From contig DJYQ01000028.1 of NCBI GenBank assembly GCA_002450165.1, positions 22,573-83,188 on the forward strand: a stretch of DNA of 60,616 nt, written 5' to 3'. Shown here piece after piece: positions 1 to 7,921 of this stretch (within the stretch, counting starts at the first letter, position 1; each line of letters begins with the position of its first letter). The notes beneath the pieces were generated by a model, which was not told the DNA's origin, made no database searches, and saw only the letters and a program-made list of their open reading frames with translations. The position numbers and the translations under genes were made by a program. The stretch comes from Prevotellaceae bacterium UBA6974. GTDB taxonomy: Bacteria; Bacteroidota; Bacteroidia; Bacteroidales; Bacteroidaceae.

Positions 1-41
1 GCCACAAGTGCAAACAATTTGATTTTCAATGCACAATTCAT
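1..41 (-). CDS. Start of a probable secreted or membrane protein (partial)
   Basis: An ATG on the minus strand (complement of 39-41) opens a frame that runs off the window edge. The 13 complete codons read MNCALKIKLFALV, a short basic stretch followed by a hydrophobic run, as in a signal peptide. It begins two bases after the stop codon of the lipoprotein gene at 44-661, so it is probably the next gene of that operon. Too little is visible to say what it does. Confidence 0.4.
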   Translation of the reverse strand, partial: MNCALKIKLFALV

Positions 42-43
42 AG

Positions 44-661
44 CTATTCCCTTTCTATCTTGATGTCCGACAGCTCGACTTCGCCTTCGGACAAGTTGAC
101 GGCTGCCGTAAAGGTAGGCATATCGTCATAGTGAAGAATCAGACCGACTACAAATTTCACTCCAGGAGTTATACACACCCTCGGTTGCTTGCCGCCAAGG
201 TCATAGCGTATCTGCTCACCCACCCACACGGCAACATTGTCAAATCCACCCATATCCGTAACAGTATTGGTTACGGTAGTTATAGGCGCATCATCCAGAT
301 ACAACGTAATCTGTTCTCCGTCTATTGTATATCCCAGCCTCTGACAGAAAGCCTGCTGAACATCATACGGATCCACGCTTGCCGCAACATAGGCGCTGTC
401 TCCCTTGTATCCAACCTGGCAAAGCTGTTCGACATGCACACCGGTTCCGTGCATCACATTGGCTGTAGTCCATTGCGCCCCCTGCAATCCAGACAAATCC
501 GGCATAGCAACACCTGTCACAGGCCCATCCAATGTCCCGCACACTTCCCTAAGTTCCGTCTTCTTTCCCGTGCAAGACATCGCAAACAAGCACAGTACTG
601 CCAAGCAAAACGGCATCACAAATGCCAAAGATATGCTTCCGTTTTTGCTTTTGTATTTCAT
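44..661 (-). CDS. Hypothetical lipoprotein
   Basis: A 205-residue protein with an N-terminal signal ending in the lipobox-like FAMSC (Cys30), so it is probably lipid-anchored in the cell envelope. The open frame extends 32 codons further upstream, but the ATG at 661 starts immediately before a normal basic n-region (MKYKSK) and lies about 22 bases downstream of a TATATTTG box, which supports this start. The rest is a soluble beta-rich sequence with three cysteines after the anchor and no motif I recognise. It is followed at once by another start codon (complement of 39-41), suggesting a two-gene or longer operon. Function unknown. Confidence 0.75.
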   Translation of the reverse strand: MKYKSKNGSISLAFVMPFCLAVLCLFAMSCTGKKTELREVCGTLDGPVTGVAMPDLSGLQGAQWTTANVMHGTGVHVEQLCQVGYKGDSAYVAASVDPYDVQQAFCQRLGYTIDGEQITLYLDDAPITTVTNTVTDMGGFDNVAVWVGEQIRYDLGGKQPRVCITPGVKFVVGLILHYDDMPTFTAAVNLSEGEVELSDIKIERE

Positions 662-682
662 AATATACGTAGTTTCGCATGC

Positions 683-690
683 CAAATATA
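683..690 (-). promoter_or_regulatory. Putative -7 promoter box for the lipoprotein operon
   Basis: The minus strand reads TATATTTG, a full match to the Bacteroidetes TAnnTTTG -7 consensus, 22 bases before the ATG at 661. No convincing TTTG -33 box is seen at the usual distance. Confidence 0.45.
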
Positions 691-800
691 ATAAAAATAC
701 ACCAAAAAGCAGTGAAACGAACACCGAAACTATGACAAAACACAGTAAGTGGAACACCCATCCTTCCTTGGTATCAGAGTCCTGCGCTTGTCATCTCCTT

Positions 801-981
801 CTATACCTTAGCTATACCTTAGCTTCGTTGTACCTCCTTTGTACCTTATATCCTTGGCCGCTATATGCCCGCTACTCGTTCGGTAGATGTTCGGTATAAG
901 ACCGAACATCTACCGGGCATCTACTGGACATGTACCGGACATATACCGGACATGTGTACTAGGTAAGTGGGAGTTACTCCC
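801..981. repeat. Intergenic minisatellite with a perfect 15-bp hairpin
   Basis: This lies in the 403-base gap between the lipoprotein gene and the LRR gene, which holds no gene. Seen directly: two direct copies of an 11-mer gctatacctta-like unit at 801-821; a perfect 15-bp inverted repeat (881-895 and 901-915, loop 896-900); five tandem 11-bp units of the form accggacatgt at 901-955; and a GGGAGTTACTCCC palindrome at 969-981. The right arm of the hairpin is made of the same 11-bp units, so the hairpin is an inverted copy of the minisatellite. Its position is downstream of the LRR gene and upstream of the lipoprotein promoter. It has no T-tract typical of a terminator on the minus strand, but could still end or protect the LRR transcript. 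Confidence 0.7.
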
Positions 982-1064
982 TTGTTGAGTGCTTGTTATA
1001 TATGAGATGCTTACTCGTTACATTGGAGTTGTTTACTGGAATGGGATAATACGAAAATGATTAT

Positions 1065-4055
1065 TTATCTCACCACAACTTTTCTGCCATTGATTATGTA
1101 GATTCCTTTGCAATCTGGCATGGCAGCATCCAACTTGCGGCCGTCCAGTGTGTACCACACGCCAGTTTCGCCTTGTACTGGACGTTCTGACTCCTGAATC
1201 TCCTCGATTCCTGTGGAGATCTCCTCAATTAGCCACTGTGAACCTTTATCTGTACGAGCCCAATCGCTTACCCAAAAGCCCAAAGGACCGGTATTGCCTC
1301 CGTTCTGGTTGATATAGTCCATTTCGGATCCCATGCGCAGGAAGCTGAAGCCATCGCCATTCTGTATGAGTTCCCAGCGTTCCTCACTGCCACTGCGCAT
1401 CACAGCATAATCCCCAACTTTCGTCAATACTTTGTAGGGTCCAGCGGCATTGTTTAGGATAACGAAGCCTGTGTGCGGAGTACCCTGAAATGCCCACTGG
1501 AAATTGATGTCTGTATCCCTTGTAGCCTTGGGATAATACGGCTCGCTGTTGCTCATGTTGATATAGTAATTGTCCCTTATACGGGCAAGATACCATGTCG
1601 CTGTAAGGTAGTCTGTGCTAACTGTGAACGGAAGATTGTATGAAACGAGAGCTGTAATCTCGTTCTTGCCGTCAGCGATTGTGGCTGGTGGCATAAAATA
1701 GCTGCAATAGTCCTTGCGCTGATAATCGGGAACACCGGTTACGGTGCTGAAAACATTAGAGTACTTATCCATTGTTCGGACGATATTTCCGTCTGGTTCA
1801 ACAAATGTATAGAATGTATAGTTACCGCCTTTGAGTTTCTGGACAGCTTCCGTAGCATCAAAGTCTTCGATGGACTCTGCCATAAACAGATTCACATAAT
1901 TGTCCTGAACAGAAACATCATACCACTCTAAAATATGCCCATCATCTTTTGATAAACCAAGTTTCTTGCCAGAATAGCCCTCAAATTCATAATAATCCTG
2001 AGATTTCCTTAACGTCACAGCCCCAGCTCCTTTGAAGAAAACTTTCTTTTCCACATCATAGAGAAAACCTAAACCTTTGTACTGAACAATTGCAAACCTT
2101 GAAGGACCGTCAGAAGGGTAACTGCGATAATCTTCGTAGTCTGATGAATAGCCCACATAAAGTTTATCATTGCCATCATTATAGCTTAGAACAAACGACT
2201 TCCCACTTATTTGATAATATTGATTCAATATTTCAATAGCCTCAGTCTCTGCTTCACTATAATCATAATCAGCTATCTCCACCCAATATGTATTGCCTCC
2301 GTTACCATTCTCGTAATCCTTCCATGTATTCATATATACATTCGGTTGGCCGTCCATATTAAGCCAGTTGCCGAAACTGTCTTCCAAATGCCAAGGGTAG
2401 GTGGCAAATGGTGTCTTGCCCCAAAGCAGACCTGTAACAGCCTTGGATAAATCCGTGTCGCTTTCCAACAACAGGTTACCCGTGTTTCCCGCTTTGGCTG
2501 CTGTAGAATGGCAGACAAAGGCCTGGTTGGTAACATCATACAGATAGTTTGTACCATTATAGTCAATTACGGCAAACCGGGAAGCCTTGTCTTGCGTTGT
2601 ACCACACAGATGACCGTTATTGCAACCTACATAGCCACGCTTGCAGTTGAGAGTGAATACCTTGCCTGCTACGTTTGGACGGACGACAAAAGGAATATCT
2701 ACGGGCGAAAAAGACTCTGCCTCACAAATCATAAACATATTGCCATCATCAGCTGTAGTCCACCCGTCTATTGTTATACCGTAGCTATCGTTGGTATTGA
2801 GTACTGCGGGATAACCGAACCGTTGGAAGATGAAACGGACGCTATCGTCTGTCCTAAACAGTTTCCAAAAAGCCGCATCCGATGGAGTGTCTGTCTCTCC
2901 TCCATTTGCAGTAATGTATTTGCCATCAACCGTACTGTACAGACAATAATAGTCATTCCATTGCAGGATGGCAAAAGGGGCAGGCTGCTCGCATTTACGG
3001 CTCTGTGCATTAGGGTTGGTGGTAGCCAATTCACCATTCGCTACGCCCAATGCACCGCGGTTGGCACGAATATAATACTGCTTTGATTCTGTCAACTGCT
3101 TCAAGTCCGTAATATATGGAAATTTCTTAAAGCGATCACTAATCTGCAATGAATAAGCATATGTATCTGTTATTGGATAATAGAGAACGGCATTAGGATA
3201 GATCTCATCAAAAGTGTCATACAGAAACAGGGGAACGTTTCCATTACAATATACTTCCTGTAATCCTACGCAGCCAGAGAATGCATACTTGTCGATGTTT
3301 GTTAAACTGCCGGGTATGGTTACTGAGATCAGACTGCTACAGCCAGAGAAAGCCCCATACTCTATGCTTGTCACACCGTTGGGTATGCCAACTGACTTCA
3401 AGCCACTGATACCGGAAAAAGCCTGCACTCCTATGGTTGTCATGCTATTGGGTATGGTTACTGATGTCAGACTGCTACAGCCATTGAAAGCCTCGCTGCC
3501 AATGCTTGTCACACTATTGGGTATACTTATTGACGTCAGACTGCTACAGCCTTGGAAAGCTTTGCTACCAATGCTTGTCACACTGCTGGGAATAGATACG
3601 AAACTCAGGTTACTGCATCCATAAAAAACTCCACGCTCAATTGTTGTCAAACTACCGGGGATAGTCACTGATGTCAGACTGCTACAACCAGAGAAAGCAT
3701 GATAACCTATGCTGGTCACGCTGTTGGGAATACTTACTGACGTCAGACTATTACAACCATAGAAAGCTTGATAACCTATCGTTGTTACACTGTTGGGAAT
3801 GGACACTGAACTCAGGTTGTTGCACCCGCTGAAAGCTAAGCTTTCGATACCAAGCACTTTATACCCATCAACTTCCTCGTAAATCTCAATAACCTCACAG
3901 TTTTCATCCTCTGGACCTGATACCAAGGCAAATTTCTCACTTTCAAAAATGTCATATTTAACCCCACCCTCGGTTACGTGGTAGCTAACTACCAATTGCC
4001 CCCAAAACGAAGCGGTAGATATGAAAAAACAGAAAGTAAATAATAATCTTTTCAT
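1065..4055 (-). CDS. Secreted BspA-type leucine-rich-repeat protein with repeated beta modules
   Basis: A 996-residue surface or secreted protein. Residues 1-20 are a signal peptide (MKRLLFTFCFF...WGQ). Residues 71-278 are nine LRR_5 (BspA-type) units of 23-24 residues of the form AFxGCxSLTSVxIPxSVTSIG. From about 321 follow three or four larger modules with recurrent Y-Y-I, FA-I/V, D-Y/F-LYD and N-G patterns; the first (321-454) resembles the outer domain of the divergent membrane HTH protein at 4287-5267. The last about 35 residues (YTLDGRKL...GIYIINGRKVVVR) are the C-terminal tail often found on exported Bacteroidales proteins and probably serve sorting or anchoring. BspA-type LRRs are known for binding host proteins or other bacteria; the role here is inferred. 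The LRR DNA forms about 69-bp near-identical tandem repeats. Confidence 0.88.
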   Translation of the reverse strand: MKRLLFTFCFFISTASFWGQLVVSYHVTEGGVKYDIFESEKFALVSGPEDENCEVIEIYEEVDGYKVLGIESLAFSGCNNLSSVSIPNSVTTIGYQAFYGCNSLTSVSIPNSVTSIGYHAFSGCSSLTSVTIPGSLTTIERGVFYGCSNLSFVSIPSSVTSIGSKAFQGCSSLTSISIPNSVTSIGSEAFNGCSSLTSVTIPNSMTTIGVQAFSGISGLKSVGIPNGVTSIEYGAFSGCSSLISVTIPGSLTNIDKYAFSGCVGLQEVYCNGNVPLFLYDTFDEIYPNAVLYYPITDTYAYSLQISDRFKKFPYITDLKQLTESKQYYIRANRGALGVANGELATTNPNAQSRKCEQPAPFAILQWNDYYCLYSTVDGKYITANGGETDTPSDAAFWKLFRTDDSVRFIFQRFGYPAVLNTNDSYGITIDGWTTADDGNMFMICEAESFSPVDIPFVVRPNVAGKVFTLNCKRGYVGCNNGHLCGTTQDKASRFAVIDYNGTNYLYDVTNQAFVCHSTAAKAGNTGNLLLESDTDLSKAVTGLLWGKTPFATYPWHLEDSFGNWLNMDGQPNVYMNTWKDYENGNGGNTYWVEIADYDYSEAETEAIEILNQYYQISGKSFVLSYNDGNDKLYVGYSSDYEDYRSYPSDGPSRFAIVQYKGLGFLYDVEKKVFFKGAGAVTLRKSQDYYEFEGYSGKKLGLSKDDGHILEWYDVSVQDNYVNLFMAESIEDFDATEAVQKLKGGNYTFYTFVEPDGNIVRTMDKYSNVFSTVTGVPDYQRKDYCSYFMPPATIADGKNEITALVSYNLPFTVSTDYLTATWYLARIRDNYYINMSNSEPYYPKATRDTDINFQWAFQGTPHTGFVILNNAAGPYKVLTKVGDYAVMRSGSEERWELIQNGDGFSFLRMGSEMDYINQNGGNTGPLGFWVSDWARTDKGSQWLIEEISTGIEEIQESERPVQGETGVWYTLDGRKLDAAMPDCKGIYIINGRKVVVR
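3222..3845 (-). repeat. Tandem 69-bp repeats encoding LRR_5 units
   Basis: Nine consecutive units encode the BspA-type leucine-rich repeats (residues 71-278). Eight are 69 bp and the first is 72 bp. The words for GCSSLTSV and IPNSVTSIG recur nearly unchanged, so unit number could vary by recombination or slippage. Confidence 0.8.
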
Positions 4056-4160
4056 AATTATGGATATTTTGAATTTAGTTGATACAAACTTTCATTATGT
4101 ATCCCATATAGGCACATCTTCTCTTGCATTGCAAAATAATAAAGATTACACGTATATGTT

Positions 4161-4249
4161 TATGGCATATCTATGGCAAATGGTACATTGGAACGAAATG
4201 CCATAGATGAAAGCAGTAGATAATTATGGCATTTCGGAAATTTGCCATA
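4161..4249. promoter_or_regulatory. Array of five TATGGCA half-sites between divergent genes (putative operator)
   Basis: In the 231-base gap between the LRR gene and the membrane HTH gene, the heptamer TATGGCA occurs at 4161, 4172 and 4225 on the plus strand, and as its complement TGCCATA at 4199-4205 and 4243-4249. A perfect 12-bp inverted repeat, cgaaatgccata / tatggcatttcg, is formed by 4194-4205 and 4225-4236. The last half-site overlaps the -7 box at 4248-4255. Such an arrangement is typical of binding sites for a dimeric regulator; the HTH protein encoded next to it is the obvious candidate, which is inference. Confidence 0.6.
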
Positions 4250-4255
4250 ACTTTG
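4248..4255 (+). promoter_or_regulatory. Putative -7 promoter box for the membrane HTH gene
   Basis: TAACTTTG matches TAnnTTTG. Transcription would start near 4260-4262, which leaves about a 25-base leader before the ATG at 4287 and argues against the upstream TTG at 4260 as start codon. Confidence 0.5.
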
Positions 4256-4286
4256 CATATTGGTAAACCAAGACAGTGATATATTG

Positions 4287-5267
4287 ATGAAGCACGATTT
4301 CCTACGTCAGGAATTGGAACGGAAGTTGCAGCAGGAGGTGAGGACTCCGAAGGATTTCCGTCTGCTTTCCGAAAGGATTGCTCAGGAAACGAATACTATA
4401 ATTAGTGTTGATACACTGATGCGCATCTGGGGATATAAGGGGCAGGTGAACACCAGGCGATCAACACTTGACATACTGGCGCAGTTTCTAGGTTATACAA
4501 ATTACAACGCTTTCGGTGCTGCATTTCCGGAAGATGACATCGAGGATGATAACAATGTGTCTCCAGAAGCTTGCATTAACGTAGAAAAAGGCTCTGATGG
4601 CCCTGTTCCACCACTACAGATGTGCGGAAGGACAGTGAGGAACCGTAAATGGCTGACTACAGCGGTGTGCCTTGTGGTTGTTATGGGCATAGCATTGGGT
4701 TGCATGTATTTCCAATCGAATGAGCCTGCGGGAAATTCTACAGTGGAAAAGCAGGTGCATGGTAAATTCCTGGCCTCGATGGACGAGATACGAAACGACA
4801 GGCAGTACTACATCCATACGCGCAACGACAAGCGAGGTCTATTGGGAGTGAATGACAACATGCCTGCCACGACATTCAAGGCTGCCGTAAACTTCCGATG
4901 TGACTCTGCTTCGACGTTTGCCCTGCTGAAATACGATGATTATTACTACATCTACAGTGTGCAGGACAAGCACTTCATCAATGTGGTGTTGATGGAGACG
5001 GACAAGCCGCTGCTCAAGTATTATGCCGAAAAGGACTGGTGTGCCTGTGACCTGCACATGAGGGACAGCAGCTTCGTCTTTGATTTCTGGTCTGACCATG
5101 CCAGCAATAAAGTCTTTACCTTGAATGTAAACTCTGGTAATGGTCTTATCATTACGGACTATGGAACCATGACCGAGATGTGGGATGACGGCAACCTGTT
5201 CAGTATCGAGGATGCTGGGCCATTTGACCCCACTGAAGCTTTTGCCATGTTTGGAAACATAGACTGA
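4287..5267 (+). CDS. Membrane-spanning HTH-type regulator with outer module shared with the LRR protein
   Basis: A 326-residue single-pass protein. Residues 1-80 form a helical domain (PKDFRLLSERI, SVDTLMRIWGY, STLDILAQFLGY) of a kind seen at the N-terminus of many uncharacterised Bacteroidales proteins; the pattern looks like a helix-turn-helix DNA-binding domain. Residues 81-120 are an acidic then basic linker, 122-141 are one hydrophobic membrane helix, and 166-321 form an outer domain. That outer domain shares with residues 321-454 of the divergent LRR protein the ordered patterns QYYI, RG-LGV, AT, FA-L, DYY-YS-D-K-I, T-D-P, F-F, LN-N, T-D-GN-F and F-P. The layout suggests DNA binding inside and sensing outside, with no sigma or kinase domain. 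No partner protease is adjacent. The regulatory role is inference; the shared module is visible. Confidence 0.75.
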   Translation: MKHDFLRQELERKLQQEVRTPKDFRLLSERIAQETNTIISVDTLMRIWGYKGQVNTRRSTLDILAQFLGYTNYNAFGAAFPEDDIEDDNNVSPEACINVEKGSDGPVPPLQMCGRTVRNRKWLTTAVCLVVVMGIALGCMYFQSNEPAGNSTVEKQVHGKFLASMDEIRNDRQYYIHTRNDKRGLLGVNDNMPATTFKAAVNFRCDSASTFALLKYDDYYYIYSVQDKHFINVVLMETDKPLLKYYAEKDWCACDLHMRDSSFVFDFWSDHASNKVFTLNVNSGNGLIITDYGTMTEMWDDGNLFSIEDAGPFDPTEAFAMFGNID

Positions 5268-5315
5268 ACGGGATGTTTTTTGCTCCATCTTACCGATAGA
5301 ATCGGCAAAAATGAT

Positions 5316-5323
5316 TATCTTTG
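5316..5323 (+). promoter_or_regulatory. Putative -7 promoter box for rsmA
   Basis: TATCTTTG matches TAnnTTTG and lies 29 bases before the rsmA ATG at 5353. A small ccgat/atcgg inverted repeat sits just upstream; no -33 box at the right distance is evident. Confidence 0.5.
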
Positions 5324-5352
5324 TGCCGGAAACGACTAAAAAAGTGCCATAG

Positions 5353-6126
5353 ATGCGAGAGGTAAAGGCTAAGAAGTTCTTGGGACAGCATTTTCTGACG
5401 GACCTGAGTGTTGCCAGGCGTATTGCTGACACAGTGGACGCCTACCCTGAAATTCCTGTATTGGAGGTGGGGCCGGGAATGGGTGTTATGACGCAGTTTC
5501 TGATGCAGAAGCCCAGGGAACTGAAGGTGGTGGAATTGGATTACGAGAGCGTGGAGTATCTGCGCAGGAAGTATCCTGATTTCGAGGACAACATCATCGA
5601 GGATGATTTCCTGAAGATGCACCTGGAGAATGTTTTCGGGGGACCGTTTGTGCTGACGGGAAATTATCCGTATAACATTTCGAGCCAGATTTTCTTCAGG
5701 ATGCTGGAGTACAGGGACATTATTCCGTGCTGTACGGGTATGATACAGAAGGAGGTGGCTGAGCGTTTGGCTGCCAAGCCTGGTACGAAGGCTCAGGGCA
5801 TTATTTCGGTATTGGTGCAACTGTGGTATGACGTGGAGTATTGTTTTACTGTGCCTCCAACGGTATTTAACCCACCTCCGAAGGTGCAGAGTGCAGTGAT
5901 TATAATGCGCCGCAACAGCAGACAGGATGCTGGGTGTGACGAGCGGCTGCTGGTGCGTATCGTAAAACAGAGTTTCCAGCAGCGTCGCAAGATGCTGCGC
6001 GGCTCGCTGAAAGGACTGATGCCTGAGGGGCATGAATTGGGGACAATGAGACCCGAACAGTTAGGCGTGGAGGACTTTATCCGTCTGACGAATGATATTG
6101 ACAGGGCGAGAGGGGTGAAAAACTGA
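5353..6126 (+). CDS. rsmA: 16S rRNA dimethyladenosine transferase RsmA (KsgA)
   Basis: A 257-residue protein of normal family length. RsmA dimethylates two adjacent adenines near the 3' end of 16S rRNA, using S-adenosylmethionine, late in small-subunit assembly. Visible motifs are the N-terminal KKFLGQHFLTD, the SAM-binding VLEVGPGMGVMTQFL, the acidic VVELD, and the catalytic N-Y-P-Y (TGNYPYNISS). The C-terminal part (FQQRRKMLRGSLK) is the family's RNA-binding subdomain. It has its own -7 box and is followed by a separate promoter for the next operon, so it is probably monocistronic. Confidence 0.96.
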   Translation: MREVKAKKFLGQHFLTDLSVARRIADTVDAYPEIPVLEVGPGMGVMTQFLMQKPRELKVVELDYESVEYLRRKYPDFEDNIIEDDFLKMHLENVFGGPFVLTGNYPYNISSQIFFRMLEYRDIIPCCTGMIQKEVAERLAAKPGTKAQGIISVLVQLWYDVEYCFTVPPTVFNPPPKVQSAVIIMRRNSRQDAGCDERLLVRIVKQSFQQRRKMLRGSLKGLMPEGHELGTMRPEQLGVEDFIRLTNDIDRARGVKN

Positions 6127-6180
6127 GTCTGTTTTTTGAAAAAATGTAGGGGATTGGCGTAGAAGTATGTTAAATTTTAA

Positions 6181-6188
6181 TATATTTG
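6181..6188 (+). promoter_or_regulatory. Putative -7 promoter box for the Na/Pi-corA-DUF349 operon
   Basis: TATATTTG matches TAnnTTTG, 32 bases before the ATG at 6221. A TTGG at 6154-6157 could be a weak -33 element, with a rather long spacer. Confidence 0.45.
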
Positions 6189-6220
6189 TACGCAAAAGTG
6201 GTAATTAATCTAAAATATCT

Positions 6221-7921
6221 ATGGTATTGGGGTTCATGATTCTGATTGGCTCGGTTGCCTTGCTGATGTATGGCATGAAGGTGATGAGTGAAGGTCTGCA
6301 GAAAATGGCGGGTAGCAAACTGCGTAACGTATTGGCTACGGCTACGACCAACCGTTTTACTGGCTTGCTGACAGGTGCTTTCATTACGACATGCATACAG
6401 TCTTCGACGGCGACGACGGTGATGACGGTGAGTTTTGTGAGCGCAGGACTGCTGACTCTGGGTCAGGCCATCTCGGTTATCATGGGTGCGAACATCGGTA
6501 CTACGGCGACGGCTTGGATTATGGTACTGGGTGGCAGTTTCGACATACGGCTGATGGTGTATGCGGCTATTGTGCTTTCGGTGGGACTGATTTATTCAAG
6601 GAAGAATATAAACCTGGGCGAATTTATCATGGGTCTTGCGCTGATGCTGCTGGGACTGACTACGCTGAAGTCCAATGCGATAGACATGCATCTGGATCAG
6701 ATTCCTGCCGTAAAGTCTATTTTTGACAGCACCAGTCACCTGGGTCCTGGTGACTATGGGACTTATTTCCTGTACCTGCTGATTGGCGGGTTACTGACAT
6801 GTGCGGTACAGAGCTCAGCTGCAATCATGGCTATCACGATGACACTGTGCTCGACGGGTGTTCTGGATATATATTCCGGATTTGCGCTGGTAATGGGCGA
6901 GAATATAGGTACTACGATTACGTCGAACGTGGTAGCCATGAGCGCTTCGACACAGGCTCAGCGTGCAGCGCGTGCCCATCTGATATTCAACTTTTTCGGT
7001 GTAATATGGGTACTGCTCGTATATAAGTGGTTTGTGAATCTGGTATGCTGGATGGTGGGATGTGATCCTGCGAATGTAGGGGATCCTGTTATATTCAATG
7101 CTGTACTGGCTGCTTTCCACACATCGTTTAACGTGTGCAACGTGCTTATCCTGATATGGTTTATCAAGCCGATGGAAAAACTGGTGTGCATGCTGGTGCC
7201 TCAGCGCGAGGGCATGCCGGAGGAGGAGAGCCGTCTGCTCTATATCTCGGGTGGTCTGATGAGTACTGCGGAGTTGTCTATCTTCGAGGCTAAGAAGGAG
7301 ATAAATGTGTTTGTCGAGCGTTGTACGCGTATGTTCGACATGGTGCAGGAACTGCTGGGTACCGAGAAGGGCGAGGATTTCAACAAGCTGTTCTCGCGTA
7401 TTGAGAAATATGAGAGTATCACGGACAACATGGAGGTGGAGATATGTGATTACCTGACGAAGGTGAGCGAAGGTCGCCTGTCGGCTGAATCCAAGATTGA
7501 AATCCAGCACATGATGCGTGTATGCTCGGAACTGGAGAGTATAGGCGATGCGAACTATAACCTGGCACGTACTATCTCGCGCAAGCGCCAGTATGGGACT
7601 GAGCCTTTCACCGAGAAGCAGATGCAGCATATACATAGCATGATGCAGCTGACCAAGGATGCCATAAACCAAATGGCTGTGGTTATCGAGCAGGGTGAAC
7701 ACAGGTATGTAGATCTGAACAAGAGTTTCAATACTGAACATGAGATAAATAACTACCGCACTCAGTTGAAGAACCAGAACGTGGTTGATATCAACAACAA
7801 GCTGTATGACTATCAGACGGGTGTGTTCTACATGGATATCATCAGCGAGTGCGAGAAACTGGGTGACTATGTAATCAATGTTATAGAGGCCTCGGGCCTG
7901 AAGGAAAAACGTAAGGCATGA
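6221..7921 (+). CDS. Na/Pi cotransporter family protein with PhoU-like tail
   Basis: A 566-residue inner-membrane protein. The N-terminal about 330 residues carry two inverted Na_Pi_cotrans repeats, each with the signature QSS motif (CIQSSTATT and AVQSSAAIM) and the linked GANIGTT/GENIGTT segments that form the substrate path. Residues from about 350 to the end are helical and PhoU-like (ICDYLTKVSEG, CSELESIGDANYNLAR), as in the bacterial NptA/YjbB group, which move phosphate coupled to sodium. The gene overlaps the corA start by four bases (ATGA), so the two are translationally coupled. No pho regulatory gene is nearby, and whether it imports or exports phosphate cannot be told. Confidence 0.92.
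   Translation: MVLGFMILIGSVALLMYGMKVMSEGLQKMAGSKLRNVLATATTNRFTGLLTGAFITTCIQSSTATTVMTVSFVSAGLLTLGQAISVIMGANIGTTATAWIMVLGGSFDIRLMVYAAIVLSVGLIYSRKNINLGEFIMGLALMLLGLTTLKSNAIDMHLDQIPAVKSIFDSTSHLGPGDYGTYFLYLLIGGLLTCAVQSSAAIMAITMTLCSTGVLDIYSGFALVMGENIGTTITSNVVAMSASTQAQRAARAHLIFNFFGVIWVLLVYKWFVNLVCWMVGCDPANVGDPVIFNAVLAAFHTSFNVCNVLILIWFIKPMEKLVCMLVPQREGMPEEESRLLYISGGLMSTAELSIFEAKKEINVFVERCTRMFDMVQELLGTEKGEDFNKLFSRIEKYESITDNMEVEICDYLTKVSEGRLSAESKIEIQHMMRVCSELESIGDANYNLARTISRKRQYGTEPFTEKQMQHIHSMMQLTKDAINQMAVVIEQGEHRYVDLNKSFNTEHEINNYRTQLKNQNVVDINNKLYDYQTGVFYMDIISECEKLGDYVINVIEASGLKEKRKA

Noticed and set aside
131..899. Rightward open frames over the lipoprotein gene and the minisatellite.
   Set aside because: They lack plausible starts or protein motifs, and run across the repeats; the leftward lipoprotein with its signal peptide and lipobox explains this stretch.
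3222..3845. Regular repeats that could be a CRISPR array.
   Set aside because: The repeats are 69 bp without unique spacers, stay in frame and code for LRR units.
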